From Fibrella forsythiae (GTDB lineage Bacteria > Bacteroidota > Bacteroidia > Cytophagales > Spirosomataceae): 64,000 nucleotides of DNA. Positions 43,133 to 52,551 of the stretch are shown here, piece after piece; position 1 is the first letter of the stretch, and every line of letters begins with the position of its first letter. A program made the position numbers and the translations under genes. The notes beneath the pieces are model-generated. The model did no database searches, was not told the origin of the DNA, and worked only from the letters and a program-made list of their open reading frames with translations. The stretch lies in the NCBI RefSeq assembly GCF_017353175.1, contig NZ_JAFMYW010000005.1:62001-126000 (forward strand). The letters are read 5' to 3'.

Positions 43133-46100
43133 ATGATCAATTTTGGCAGTTTGTGGATCGAGGTTTTTACCATTGAACGAAAGCCCCTCGACAAAGCGCG
43201 GATAACGACAGATAAAGGAGCAGTGGCTCGGGAAGATGGCCCCGGACGGTATATCATTGAACAACTCATACTGGGAAGCGTCACGTTGCAGGTAGAAGCG
43301 GATGGCCTACAGGCTGAAAAGCGGGAAATCCGAATCGAGTTGGGGCGTAATGTAGCGCAGTTTATTCTGGGCGAACCTGGTTTGCCTGCTTATAAACGAC
43401 GGGGAATACGGGTGCCGTTTCGGCCAGTTGAAGGGCTTGTTGGAATTTCTGTTCGGGGAAAAGAGGCGGCAAAGCAGCTCGAGAAACGAATCGGCAAGCT
43501 AGCTGACCTCAAACCCATAGCGACCCGCGACCTGTTTGTGATACAGGTTACACCCGGCCGACTAGCCAAGCTTGTAGCTGAACTACGCGGTCTGCCAGAT
43601 ATTGCCGCCGTGGGGCCGGTAATGCATTTGTCTGAAAGAGGCATTGCGTTTTTTTCGGGTAATATCATGGTGCGTGTCGTTCCTGGTACAAAACCGGAAG
43701 CTGTGGAAACCTTAGCGCAGGAGACGAACACCCGCGTGTTGCGGAAATTGTCATTAAAAGACAGGTGGTTGTTGCAATCGGCGGTAGGTGATTTGTCGGT
43801 GCTTAACGACTGCGACAAGCTCGAGACCTCGCCGATTGTGCTGGGGGCTGAAGCCGAACTGACCTTTACGTTTGAACCCGATGCCATTACCCCCACCGAC
43901 GAGTTAGTGGCCCAGCAATGGCACATTCCGCTGGTTGGCCTGCCCGATGCCTGGCAACACCTGCGCGATGCCAATGCCGACGGTGTAGTGCCTGGTACGG
44001 CGAATGACCGCACCTTTGGCGACGCTAATCTGACGATCGCGGTTATCGACGAGGGGTTGACGTCGGAAACCGTTGGCGGTGTACTTAGGCCAGCGCACCC
44101 TGATTTTCAGGGTAATGTATCGAACGGTCAACCCAAAGTAACTGGATTCTTCGATTTTGGCGGTATGGTTGCCAACAACAACAGCCCGCTGGGCGCGCAC
44201 GGCACTCGATGTAGTGGCGTTGCCACGGCGATGGCAGGTAATGCTTCATCGGTGGCGGGCGAAGAAGAGGGTGTGTCCGGGGCCGCGCCAAACGCCCGGT
44301 TATTGTCGGTGCAAGTACCCTCTGCCAGCACCGAAGCCGAGTTTTCCGACATTTATCTCTGGATGGCGGGCCTTGACCCAGCCAGCACCACGCCCGGTTT
44401 CCCAGCGGTGCTGGCGCAGGGAGCGGCCGTTATCACTAATAGTGCCGGCACCTATAACCCGGCGGCGTTTCCGGTCTCCGACTTGATAGATGCGACCTTC
44501 GAGCGCATTACCGATGATGGCCGGGGCGGGCTGGGTACGCTCCTGTTCTTTTCGGCCGGGAATGATAACGTTCAGTTTGCGTCGGCCCGCCCCTGGGCCA
44601 ACCACCCGCGCACATTTGGCATTGCTGCCTCCAACGAAAACGACCGCAAGGCAGGTTACTCCAACTTCGGCGACGGGATTGACCTGTGCGCCCCAAGCAG
44701 CGACGCCGGCGCTGGCCTGCGCAGCATAACAACCACCACACTTCCGGGAACTGGCAATCGAACCGGGCATACGGGTGGCCCTTCCGACTATACCAACGGG
44801 TTCGGAGGTACCTCGTCGACCACGCCGTTTGCAGCGGGTATCGCCACGCTCATGCTCAGTATGGACCCCTCGCTTACCTGGCAGGAAATACGGGAGATTC
44901 TGTATAACACCGCCGTGAAAATCGACTTTGCCAATACTGACACCGAAGGTCGCTGGCGTGATCGTGACGGCGACGGTGTGAATGAATACAGCAACTGGTA
45001 CGGTTACGGGCGCATTGATGCTGCCAAAGCTGTCTGCGCCGCCCGAACGCGCATCACACTTAATACGCCTACGGTGCAGTTTCTGAACGTTCCCGCCGGT
45101 GAGCCTACCCTACGGGCTATCTCGTTCTCGGTACAAAGCACTCGTAATCATACGTTTAGGGTAATTGACGGGCCAATCACGACCATAGGGCCAGCCAACT
45201 CGTTTGTGCTGCACAACGGCAATGAGGCCATTCATGTGGGCAACTACACCTGCTCGCCTTCTACACCTCGTATTTGGGTACGTTACGTAGCCACCAACGT
45301 TGATGATATAGCCCACGGCGAAGCCATAGTTGAGTGTGTCGAAACGGGTCAGCAGTACACGATTCAATTCAGCGCCAACGTGGTCGAGCGCCCCCGTGCG
45401 GCCCTGGTTCTGGCACTCGACCGCTCGGGTAGCATGGACGAGTTTGCTGGCGACGGACGGCGCAAAATTCAGGTACTACGCGACAGTGCTGTGGTAGTGG
45501 CGGCCCTTGCCCAGACCGATACGGGACTAGGCGCGGTTTCGTGGGATTCAAATGCCGACGTGGCCGGCGCAATGCCTGTACAGGATGCTGGCTTCGCGGG
45601 CATCGGTGTGGGACGAAACGCCCTTAGTACGCATATTTCGGCACATAATACTAATCTGGCAGGGATGACCGCCATTGGCGATGGTGTGCTGGCAGCCCAG
45701 AACATGCTTAACGCCGCCCCCAACGCGCCCGGAGGCTACAGCGTGAAAGCAGTGGTGGTGCTTACCGACGGCCGGGAGCCTTTACCTGTCGGAGTTGCCG
45801 GCGGGAACAATCAACGCCAATGTGTTTGCTATTGGGCTGGGTACGCCCGAGAACATCCAGCCTACGGCTCTGGCCCAGCTCACGGGCGGCAACAATGGGT
45901 ATATTCTGATGACGGGTAACATCGGCGTGGATGATTACTTTCTGCTTACCAAATACTACCAGCAGATTCTGGCAGGTATAACGAATATGCAGATTGTGGT
46001 TGACCCCGAGGGCTGGCTGCAACCCGGAGCCAGTGTTCGGATTCCGTTCCGGGTCAACGAGACCGACTGGCAGGTCGATGCCGTGTTGCACTCACCACTA

Positions 46101-46889
46101 CCCGATGCTATTACGTACCAACTTGAAACCCCCGACGGTCAGATTATCGACCCCGGGAGTCTGGCGGGTGAACCAGCCTCCCAGTTTGTTACTGACCAGA
46201 AGTCGGCCTTCTACCGATTATCGTTACCGGTAAGCAAAGTGGGGGCCCAGCATCCTCAAGGCGTATGGCACGCTATTCTGACGCTTGATGCCCGCCGCTT
46301 CAAAAGGTACCTCGAAAAGCTCAAAGACGATAAGACCGAGTACCGGATGAGCCAGGCCCACGGGCTGCGCTACGCTTTTGTGGCTCAGGCAAGGTCAGTG
46401 CTAACCATGCAGACTTACCTATCGCAGACCAGCTACGAACCAGGGGCTATGGTACAATTGCGAGTTGTTGTGACCGAATACAGCTATCCGGCCCAGCGGG
46501 GCGGGCGAGTGAACGTCGTGGTAACATCGCCCGACGGCAGTCAGACAACGTACCCGGCCCCGGAAACCGCCGACGGAATTTTTGAGATGCACTGGGTAGC
46601 CGCCCTTAGCGGCGTGTATAGGGTCCACGTACTTGGGTCGGGCATGACCACGTTAGGGTCGCGTTGGACGCGTGAGGCATTACGAAGCGCAATTGTCTGG
46701 AAAGGCGGCGATACTAAACCCCCTCGGCCCTCCGACTACGAACGCTTCTGCCAGCTTATAGGGTGCTGGCAGAAAAACGGCGCCTTAGACGCAAAGCGAC
46801 TACAGGAACTGGGCATCAACCTGACAGCCCTGCGCCGTTGCCTATGTACACCCGCCCGCACAGAGCAGACAGGCCCCCAAAAAGGATAA
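43133..46889 (+). pseudogene. Subtilisin (S8)-von Willebrand A protein interrupted by a frameshift
   Basis: Two frames together encode one protein of about 1250 residues. The first (to 45919) has an N-terminal beta domain (residues 1-90) without a signal peptide, then a subtilisin domain with its triad: aspartate in LTIAVIDEG near 305, histidine in GAHGTRCSG near 358, serine in GGTSSTTPFAAG near 562. A beta region follows, then a vWA domain with the MIDAS motif LALDRSGSMDEF near 762. At VLTDGRE (about 45761-45778) homology leaves this frame and continues in the +1 frame (LSELPAGTINANVFAIGLGT). The rest (to 46889) holds the vWA end and a beta-rich C-terminus. One extra base near 45779-45787 explains it: a true mutation, a sequencing error, or less likely programmed shifting. 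Confidence 0.8.
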
Positions 46890-46895
46890 AACAAA

Positions 46896-46953
46896 ATGAC
46901 GTCCAAAAACAGACCAGCGCTGCTATACAATTACGTCTGTATTTGGACGTCAT
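46896..46953. repeat. 19-bp inverted repeat after the subtilisin-vWA gene
   Basis: Arms 46896-46914 and 46935-46953 are complementary over 19 bases with one mismatch (ATGACGTCC outermost). It begins 7 bases after the stop at 46889 and may serve as a 3'-end hairpin; no T run follows directly. Confidence 0.75.
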
Positions 46954-47061
46954 CTGCCGAACTCTACCAGCTATAGTCTAACCGTAACATCCGATAGACA
47001 TCAGGATGCTGGTTGCTACAGTTTGTTTTGTTGTCATGTAAAAAAAAACTACTTAACCGCC

Positions 47062-47069
47062 TATATTTG
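47062..47069 (+). promoter_or_regulatory. Candidate -7 box TATATTTG for the sensor kinase gene
   Basis: TATATTTG matches TAnnTTTG exactly, 29 bases before the ATG at 47099. The upstream stretch holds a poly-A run and TTG-rich sequence, but no TTG at the ideal -33 spacing. Confidence 0.5.
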
Positions 47070-47098
47070 AGCATACTGTTAAACTAGTAAGTTGCGGC

Positions 47099-48172
47099 AT
47101 GTTCATTATTCTGCTCTCGGCCTGCTTTTGCCTGCTGCCACTGGTCAGCCTGGCAAAAGGGGCTGTTTGGCAGGTACGTGCCAATGATAGGGTACTGGTA
47201 GTTCAGCCGGGGAAACCCATCCGGCTGGCTGCGCTCGACAATGATGTTACTTTCCTGCTAAACCCGATTCCCGGTGACGCAGGTACGTATCAGTACCAGC
47301 TTGTTGGGTTCGACCGGCAGTGGCAAAGCAGCCCGTACCCCATTGCCCGCTACACGAACCTGACCGGTAACGAGTATGCGTTTCAGGTGAGGTATCAGGT
47401 ACGCGGCGGGTTGTCGGCAACCACCACAATTCCGGTGCTGGTTGAGCGCGAACTGACTGAAGAATGGTGGTTTGTACCGGCGGTGGTTGGGTACGTTATG
47501 CTGCTGCTGGGAGCGGCCATCTACTTTTTCCTGCTCTACACATTCCGGCAAAAGCTGAAAGTGCAGCATATCCGTTACCGAATTGCCGCCGATCTGCACG
47601 ACGAAGTGGGCGCCACCCTCAGCAGCATTGCCATCTCGACCCGGCTGGCGCAAAAAAAAGTGGGCGATTCGCGACCCGACGTGCAGTCGATCCTGAACAC
47701 GATCATGACCGATTCGGAAGAAACGATCTACACCATCCGCGACACGATCTGGGCCATCAACCCCGACAATGACTCGCTCGACAAGCTGTTCGAGAAAATG
47801 CGGTCGTTTGCTTTTCAGGTGCTGACCACTCAGGGAGTAGCCTTCGAGTTCCGATATGCACTCCCGCCAAACACCAGGCTGACAATGAATATGGATCAGC
47901 GCCGGCATGTGTACCTGATGGTGAAAGAGGCGATTAACAACATTGCCAAACATGCCGAAGCCACCAAAGCCAGTATCGTCGTGAGTCTCGCCAATGAAGG
48001 TATTCGACTGGAAATCAGCGACAATGGTCGTGGCTTCGATATGTCGGCTGACTGTGAAGGAAACGGCCTCAAGAATTTCAGAGCACGGGCCGCCGAGTGC
48101 TTTGTTGATCTGACCATCCAGTCGGTGCTAGGGGAGGGGACACGAATGACCTTACTGGTACCAACTTTATAA
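47099..48172 (+). CDS. Sensor histidine kinase (HisKA_3 type) with short periplasmic domain
   Basis: A 357-residue membrane kinase. A signal/anchor segment at the N-terminus leads to a periplasmic part of about 110 residues resembling a Y_Y_Y domain (YQYQLVGFDRQWQ), one transmembrane helix (near 137-160), a HisKA_3 domain with the phospho-acceptor histidine in IAADLHDEVGATLSSI near 169, and a HATPase domain (EAINNIAKHAEA near 282, EISDNGRGFDMS near 308, GNGLKNFRARA near 322). Most relatives have a multi-blade propeller before Y_Y_Y; it is absent here. It pairs with the response regulator directly downstream. Confidence 0.92.
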   Translation: MFIILLSACFCLLPLVSLAKGAVWQVRANDRVLVVQPGKPIRLAALDNDVTFLLNPIPGDAGTYQYQLVGFDRQWQSSPYPIARYTNLTGNEYAFQVRYQVRGGLSATTTIPVLVERELTEEWWFVPAVVGYVMLLLGAAIYFFLLYTFRQKLKVQHIRYRIAADLHDEVGATLSSIAISTRLAQKKVGDSRPDVQSILNTIMTDSEETIYTIRDTIWAINPDNDSLDKLFEKMRSFAFQVLTTQGVAFEFRYALPPNTRLTMNMDQRRHVYLMVKEAINNIAKHAEATKASIVVSLANEGIRLEISDNGRGFDMSADCEGNGLKNFRARAAECFVDLTIQSVLGEGTRMTLLVPTL

Positions 48173-48247
48173 ATACCGCCAGAATTGGGGGGTACGCCGC
48201 CTCTGAATTTCCGGCAGTTTTGCTTATTCGTTTTAACCGCTTATGCC

Positions 48248-48886
48248 ATGATCCGCGTCGTTCTGTTTGAAGACAATAAAAGCCTTCGGCAAAGCCTTGG
48301 TCTGTATCTGGCCAGTGCCGATGGCCTGTTTTTCTGCGGCGCTTTCCCCGACGCCAACGACGCGCTGGCCAAGATCAGGAAACACAAACCCGACGTGGTG
48401 CTGATGGACATTCAGATGCCGGGCATTTCGGGTATTGAAGCGCTACAGAAAATCAAAGCTGCCCTGCCCGCCACGAAAGTGCTGATGCAGACTGTCTACG
48501 AAGATGAACACCGCGTGTTTGCGGCCATTTGCGGCGGGGCGTCTGGGTACGTGCTGAAAAGCCCCGACCCGGAGGTGATCGTGCAGGCCGTGCGCGACGT
48601 GTACAACGGCGGGGCGCAGATGTCGCCCACGATCGCGGCGAAAGTGCTGGGTATGTTTCAGCAGCAGTTTGTGCAGACCCAACCCACCTACGTCGACCTC
48701 ACCGACCGCGAGCGCGAAGTGCTGAGCTGCATGGTAAAAGGCATGAGCTACAAACTAATCGCCGACGCCTGCTGCCTGAGCTACCACACCGTGCATTGGC
48801 ACGTAAAGAACATCTACGAAAAACTCCACGTCAACTCAGCCCCCGAAGCGGTGGCGAAAGCAATTGAGGGAAAACTGGTGAGTTAA
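48248..48886 (+). CDS. LuxR/NarL family response regulator
   Basis: A 212-residue regulator starting at the ATG 48248; the longer TTG version adds 21 unrelated residues. The receiver domain (IRVVLFEDNKSLRQSL) carries the phospho-acceptor aspartate in PDVVLMDIQMPGISG near 55 and the lysine in GYVLKSPDPEVI near 105. The C-terminal GerE-type helix-turn-helix is LTDREREVLSCMVKGMSYK near 148 to HWHVKNIYEKLHV near 185. It should receive phosphate from the kinase 75 bases upstream. The target genes are unknown; the flanking subtilisin-vWA and protease genes are candidates. Confidence 0.93.
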   Translation: MIRVVLFEDNKSLRQSLGLYLASADGLFFCGAFPDANDALAKIRKHKPDVVLMDIQMPGISGIEALQKIKAALPATKVLMQTVYEDEHRVFAAICGGASGYVLKSPDPEVIVQAVRDVYNGGAQMSPTIAAKVLGMFQQQFVQTQPTYVDLTDREREVLSCMVKGMSYKLIADACCLSYHTVHWHVKNIYEKLHVNSAPEAVAKAIEGKLVS

Positions 48887-48902
48887 TGAATCCTGAACCT
48901 GC

Positions 48903-50225
48903 ATGAAAAAACAGTATCTCTTTTGCGTGCTCTTCTGCCTGTGGGGGGTATGGGCTACTGCCCAGGCCACTTTTTGGACCCCGACTTCGCTCTCACTACG
49001 AGTGGCCAATTGCCGCGTACCTCTCATTCCGCAAAAGGCATCGCTGTTGTGCTGGGCGGCGAGTATGCAGATGATTACCCGTTACCATGGTCAGGAAAGA
49101 ACGCAGTGCCAACTACGGGTAGAGGCTTCAACTTACTGGCAGACACAAAACAGCGCTGCTGCCACGCCTCCCGCCAATTTCACACCGGTATGCGAGAGTC
49201 TTGTTTGTGCCCCCGACGAGTTCGATCAGCTACAGATTGGCACAACCGGCAATTGGAACAATGACCTGTACCAACCGAGTCAGTTTTTGCCAATATTTGC
49301 CCAAATCGGGTTTGCCTCGGCAGAGACCTATACACCGCTCTCCTGGACTGCTCTGAAAGGTGAAATTGACCACTGTCGGCCGCTTATTTCCATCATCAGC
49401 GAGGGAAATAGTATCGACAGGAACACACACGCTGTTGTAACAACGGGCTACGTCCAATTGACCGGCTTTGTAAAGGGGCTACCCGTGCGGTGGTTGCTGA
49501 TCAACGACCCACTCGGTCCAGCCAACTGCGAAGCCGAAACGTACCTGCTAAACCACCCCACTTCGCTCACAACGAACATAGGAGTCAACACCGACCAGGT
49601 GATTTATGCGGAGTCATTTATCTACGGCATTCAGCCACAGGACCTAACAGCCGGACTGACTTGTGGGCCAAAACGAAAATATACCCTTTACTGGGCAAGA
49701 ATGCGTCAGACACCGCTCCTGGCCGGGCTGCTCCGATTAAATAAGCTACCGGCAGTGAAGGTGAGCCGCCTCATCAGAAATCATTACGTATCGGTTCAGA
49801 AACTCCGCGACAGCACCGTATCGCTGGTGCTGGATTCACTCCGGGGTGCGCAGCCCGTTTTCGATTGGGTCGATACAAGAGGGAGCCGCCCCCTGGCGTA
49901 CACGTTTCAGCGAACGCGCAATCAAAGCCCAGCGGTGATTAAACTAAGCGAGAGCCATTACAAAAAACGGTTTGCCTGTTCATTGGGTCCTAAACGAATC
50001 CTATTGACCTACCGCCCAAATGTGGCGGGTACCAAACGCTATGAGTACGTCAGAATCCGGGCGCTGGGGCAGTCATACTATCGCTTCTCGCACCGGAAAC
50101 GGTGGTACTTAGTCCCCAGTATTCGCTATACGTTCCGCGATGGCCGCGATGACCAATCGCTTCTGCCCAATGTAGCCTACGCCGAAACGACCGTGTTGAG
50201 TCGGCTTCGCATTGCCCTTAATTAA
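48903..50225 (+). CDS. Secreted papain-like cysteine protease (C39/AvrRpt2-like fold)
   Basis: A 440-residue protein with a signal peptide (MKKQYLFCVLFCLWGVWATAQA). Residues about 35-260 look like a papain-type peptidase of the kind classed with AvrRpt2 or C39-like proteins: the cysteine in SLLCWAASMQMI near 52, histidine in THAVVTTGY near 180 and asparagine in WLLINDPLG near 203, in the expected order and spacing. A C-terminal region of about 180 residues has no recognised domain. It would cleave proteins outside the cytosol. It lies 16 bases after the response-regulator gene and may share its transcript. Assignment rests on the triad pattern only. Confidence 0.72.
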   Translation: MKKQYLFCVLFCLWGVWATAQATFWTPTSLSLRVANCRVPLIPQKASLLCWAASMQMITRYHGQERTQCQLRVEASTYWQTQNSAAATPPANFTPVCESLVCAPDEFDQLQIGTTGNWNNDLYQPSQFLPIFAQIGFASAETYTPLSWTALKGEIDHCRPLISIISEGNSIDRNTHAVVTTGYVQLTGFVKGLPVRWLLINDPLGPANCEAETYLLNHPTSLTTNIGVNTDQVIYAESFIYGIQPQDLTAGLTCGPKRKYTLYWARMRQTPLLAGLLRLNKLPAVKVSRLIRNHYVSVQKLRDSTVSLVLDSLRGAQPVFDWVDTRGSRPLAYTFQRTRNQSPAVIKLSESHYKKRFACSLGPKRILLTYRPNVAGTKRYEYVRIRALGQSYYRFSHRKRWYLVPSIRYTFRDGRDDQSLLPNVAYAETTVLSRLRIALN

Positions 50226-50249
50226 TTGTCAACTTATCCCTCTTTCACT

Positions 50250-50717
50250 ATGCCTGTCTATGAAAGCAATATCCCCAGAACCACCGGAAATGCCGATTTT
50301 GATGGTCCCCCTGCCGACATATCGATCGATCGAATCAATTATTGGGGTAATCATCCTGAAGCATTCTTCGGAATCACCTTTGACCGCCTACTAGGCCTTC
50401 GCAACGGTTCGCCTACGGGGCACGTGGCCCTACGGGTGCGTTCGCTGACAAGCCCGCGCTATGCCTCGGCTGTATGGCTGCCGTTTGATGATGGCAACCA
50501 TCCGCAGAACGCATTTCACTATTTCGTACTAACAAGCGCGCAGGTAGATGCCCTTACCAGCCCCGGCAATGGCCAGCCGCCCAACGCCTTGTTAGCATTG
50601 CTCAGAAAAGACATTCATCATAATATCTACATCATGTTCAAACCCATGATCATCGGCGGTGGAGTGGGCGGTGAAAATGATACTACCGGTACCCGCATTC
50701 CTGCACCACGTGGCTGA
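50250..50717 (+). CDS. Small protein of unknown function
   Basis: A 155-residue protein from the ATG at 50250 (MPVYESNIPRTTG), 24 bases after the protease gene stop; an open frame extends 8 codons to a TTG, which I do not use. No signal peptide. It contains GHVALRVRSLTSPRYASAVW near 60 and ends in a glycine-rich segment (IIGGGVGGEND). No family recognised. The tight spacing after the protease gene suggests a shared transcript and perhaps a linked role. Confidence 0.75.
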   Translation: MPVYESNIPRTTGNADFDGPPADISIDRINYWGNHPEAFFGITFDRLLGLRNGSPTGHVALRVRSLTSPRYASAVWLPFDDGNHPQNAFHYFVLTSAQVDALTSPGNGQPPNALLALLRKDIHHNIYIMFKPMIIGGGVGGENDTTGTRIPAPRG

Positions 50718-50730
50718 TCCGTAAGCTGTT

Positions 50731-51459
50731 ATGACCCCTGAAAACACCTACAATTCGCTTTATGTGCAAAGTGGTACCGTACTGTTGGTACTGCGTATCG
50801 GGTTGCTGTTGTTGGGTGCCTGGCGATGGCGATTGTTAACCGATGAATTACGCATTTTCTGGTACTATCTCCTCGCCAGCTTTGGCTCTAATTTATTGGA
50901 ACAGGGCTTTATCTGGTCGGTCAATAACCAGACTGATTTCTGGTTGCCTTACCTGGAAAAATACAAGATCGGCGACACCAATTTTCTGAGTATCCTGCCG
51001 CGCCTGCTCGACTATATTTTTCTGGGGCCGTTCTATGCCCGGCTGCTTACAGGCCAACTGGCCAACTGGATCAGATGGACATCGATCGCCTTGATTTTCA
51101 CAGCCATTGGCGTATATATCTGGATCGATGGCTTTCGGTCGTTCGGGGCGGTAAATGCGCTGATGAACCGGGTTTATCTGATCGTTTTACCGCTCTTACA
51201 CCTGTGGCTGATCTACCGCTCGTTGCCTGCATTGAGTCTATGGAAAAATTCATATTTCCTGATCAGTCTGGGGCTGTTAACGGCCAATATATTCAGCTTC
51301 TATCTGTCGTTGTTTGGCCACAAGCTGAATGAAACTGATGGAATACGTTTCCTACAGCTTTCGCTGCTTAGAAATGCATTCGTACTCATCAGTCTAGGCC
51401 TGTACGCCTGCGCTTTTTACCAGGTTCGTTACGTGCGCTTTATAACGAAAACCGCCTGA
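50731..51459 (+). CDS. Multi-pass membrane protein of unknown function
   Basis: A 242-residue protein with about six or seven hydrophobic helices spread over its length (near 12-32, 45-65, 88-105, 118-135, 150-168, 178-197, 210-230). No domain recognised; the residues between helices are short. It lies 13 bases after the previous small gene and before an intrinsic terminator, so it probably ends an operon that may begin at the sensor kinase gene. Confidence 0.75.
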   Translation: MTPENTYNSLYVQSGTVLLVLRIGLLLLGAWRWRLLTDELRIFWYYLLASFGSNLLEQGFIWSVNNQTDFWLPYLEKYKIGDTNFLSILPRLLDYIFLGPFYARLLTGQLANWIRWTSIALIFTAIGVYIWIDGFRSFGAVNALMNRVYLIVLPLLHLWLIYRSLPALSLWKNSYFLISLGLLTANIFSFYLSLFGHKLNETDGIRFLQLSLLRNAFVLISLGLYACAFYQVRYVRFITKTA

Positions 51460-51478
51460 CCTTTCGGTCTTAAAAAGG

Positions 51479-51509
51479 AAAAACCGCCTCATTCCGGGGC
51501 GGTTTTTTG
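51479..51509 (+). terminator. Intrinsic terminator
   Basis: The stem AACCGCC/GGCGGTT (51482-51503) with a short loop is followed by TTTTT, with A residues before the stem. It lies 20 bases after the stop at 51459 and ends the kinase-to-membrane-protein gene run. The A run on the left could make it bidirectional. Confidence 0.82.
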
Positions 51510-51683
51510 TAGGCCAAATTACCACCACATCTGGCGGGTACAGATCGGTCAGAACAACCAGACCTTTGACCTGGTCAACGAACGTATATGAACGCCTAAA
51601 CCCGTTGATTCTGAGTTGTTGCTGTCCAATAAGCAGCAAAGTGAGCCACTTCCTGATTCCCGAACACGAACGACCTTACGGCC

Positions 51684-52487
51684 ATGAAACAGCTAGCTAC
51701 TCTTTTCTTCCTTCTCTGTTCACCCGCATTACTGGCTCAGACTTTCTCGGGCCACTGGCAGGGAGCCATAGCCAGCGTGCAGAATCCGCAACAGGAATAT
51801 CCGGCCAGTATGAATCTCCGCGTAGCCGGTAGCCAGCTTACGGGGTCGGTAACGGCGCAGGTACCCATCGGCACCGAAACGTACCGGGTAAACGCCCAGA
51901 TAACCGGTACGCAGGCAGCCGGTATGGTTACCGACGCGGCCGCAGGTACGTCGATGAACGTAGAGCTGGCCCTCACAAACGGGAAGCTGGTGGTGGCATT
52001 TGGCCTCAACAACGTGCCGGTCATTATGGGCGTGTTTACTCAACAAGGCGGTGCTGGCAAAGCTGCCCCGCAGGCAGGCAACGTACCAAGTCAGCAAAGA
52101 GCCGCTCCTGTGGCCTCAGCTAAACGGCCCACGTCGGGTATTGCCGCCAAAGTAGATGATCTGGTACGTGGGCGGCGGTTGCTGTATCTTAAAACAGGGA
52201 ATGGCCTGGCTCAGAAGTGGTTCTACGACCTATGTAGCAACGGTACCTACCTGTATAGCGACGACACCAGCTATAGTAGTTACGGCGGTGGAAGTGACTT
52301 CAGCGCATACACACGCGATGGCGGCAGCGGAACGTGGCGGGTTGGGCTCGAAGGTAATGTAGTCTATCTCGAATTAAGGCCGAATAATGGCCAGCCGAGT
52401 GTATACGAATTGACTTCTGGCGTCCAAGGCGAGATTAACTTACAGGGGCGCCGCTACTTTCTGACTACAAATCAAAGCTGTCGATAG
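51684..52487 (+). CDS. Exported protein of unknown function
   Basis: A 267-residue protein with a signal peptide (LATLFFLLCSPALLAQ). Residues 20-120 form a beta-rich domain (FSGHWQGAI at the start, INAQITGT-like strands), a type often seen in Bacteroidota exported proteins. A proline/alanine-rich linker (near 128-155) leads to a C-terminal part with LLYLKTGNGLAQKWFYDLCSNGTYLYSD near 175-200 that resembles a small lipocalin- or calycin-like sheet. No named family. It lies 64 bases before the barrel gene and could be its operon partner. Confidence 0.72.
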   Translation: MKQLATLFFLLCSPALLAQTFSGHWQGAIASVQNPQQEYPASMNLRVAGSQLTGSVTAQVPIGTETYRVNAQITGTQAAGMVTDAAAGTSMNVELALTNGKLVVAFGLNNVPVIMGVFTQQGGAGKAAPQAGNVPSQQRAAPVASAKRPTSGIAAKVDDLVRGRRLLYLKTGNGLAQKWFYDLCSNGTYLYSDDTSYSSYGGGSDFSAYTRDGGSGTWRVGLEGNVVYLELRPNNGQPSVYELTSGVQGEINLQGRRYFLTTNQSCR

Positions 52488-52551
52488 GGGCGAATCTCAA
52501 TTAGTTTATTGTTGATTGTCAGTGGTTTATGCAAACCTCTTTGCTATTCCT

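Noticed and set aside
45775-45800. Programmed ribosomal frameshift in the subtilisin-vWA gene
   Set aside because: No known slippery sequence such as CTTTGA or AAAAAAG lies at the shift point, so a mutation or sequencing error is the simpler reading.
47258-47953. A 231-codon minus-strand open frame across the sensor kinase gene
   Set aside because: It is fully antisense to conserved HisKA_3 and Y_Y_Y sequence, and no domain is seen in its product.
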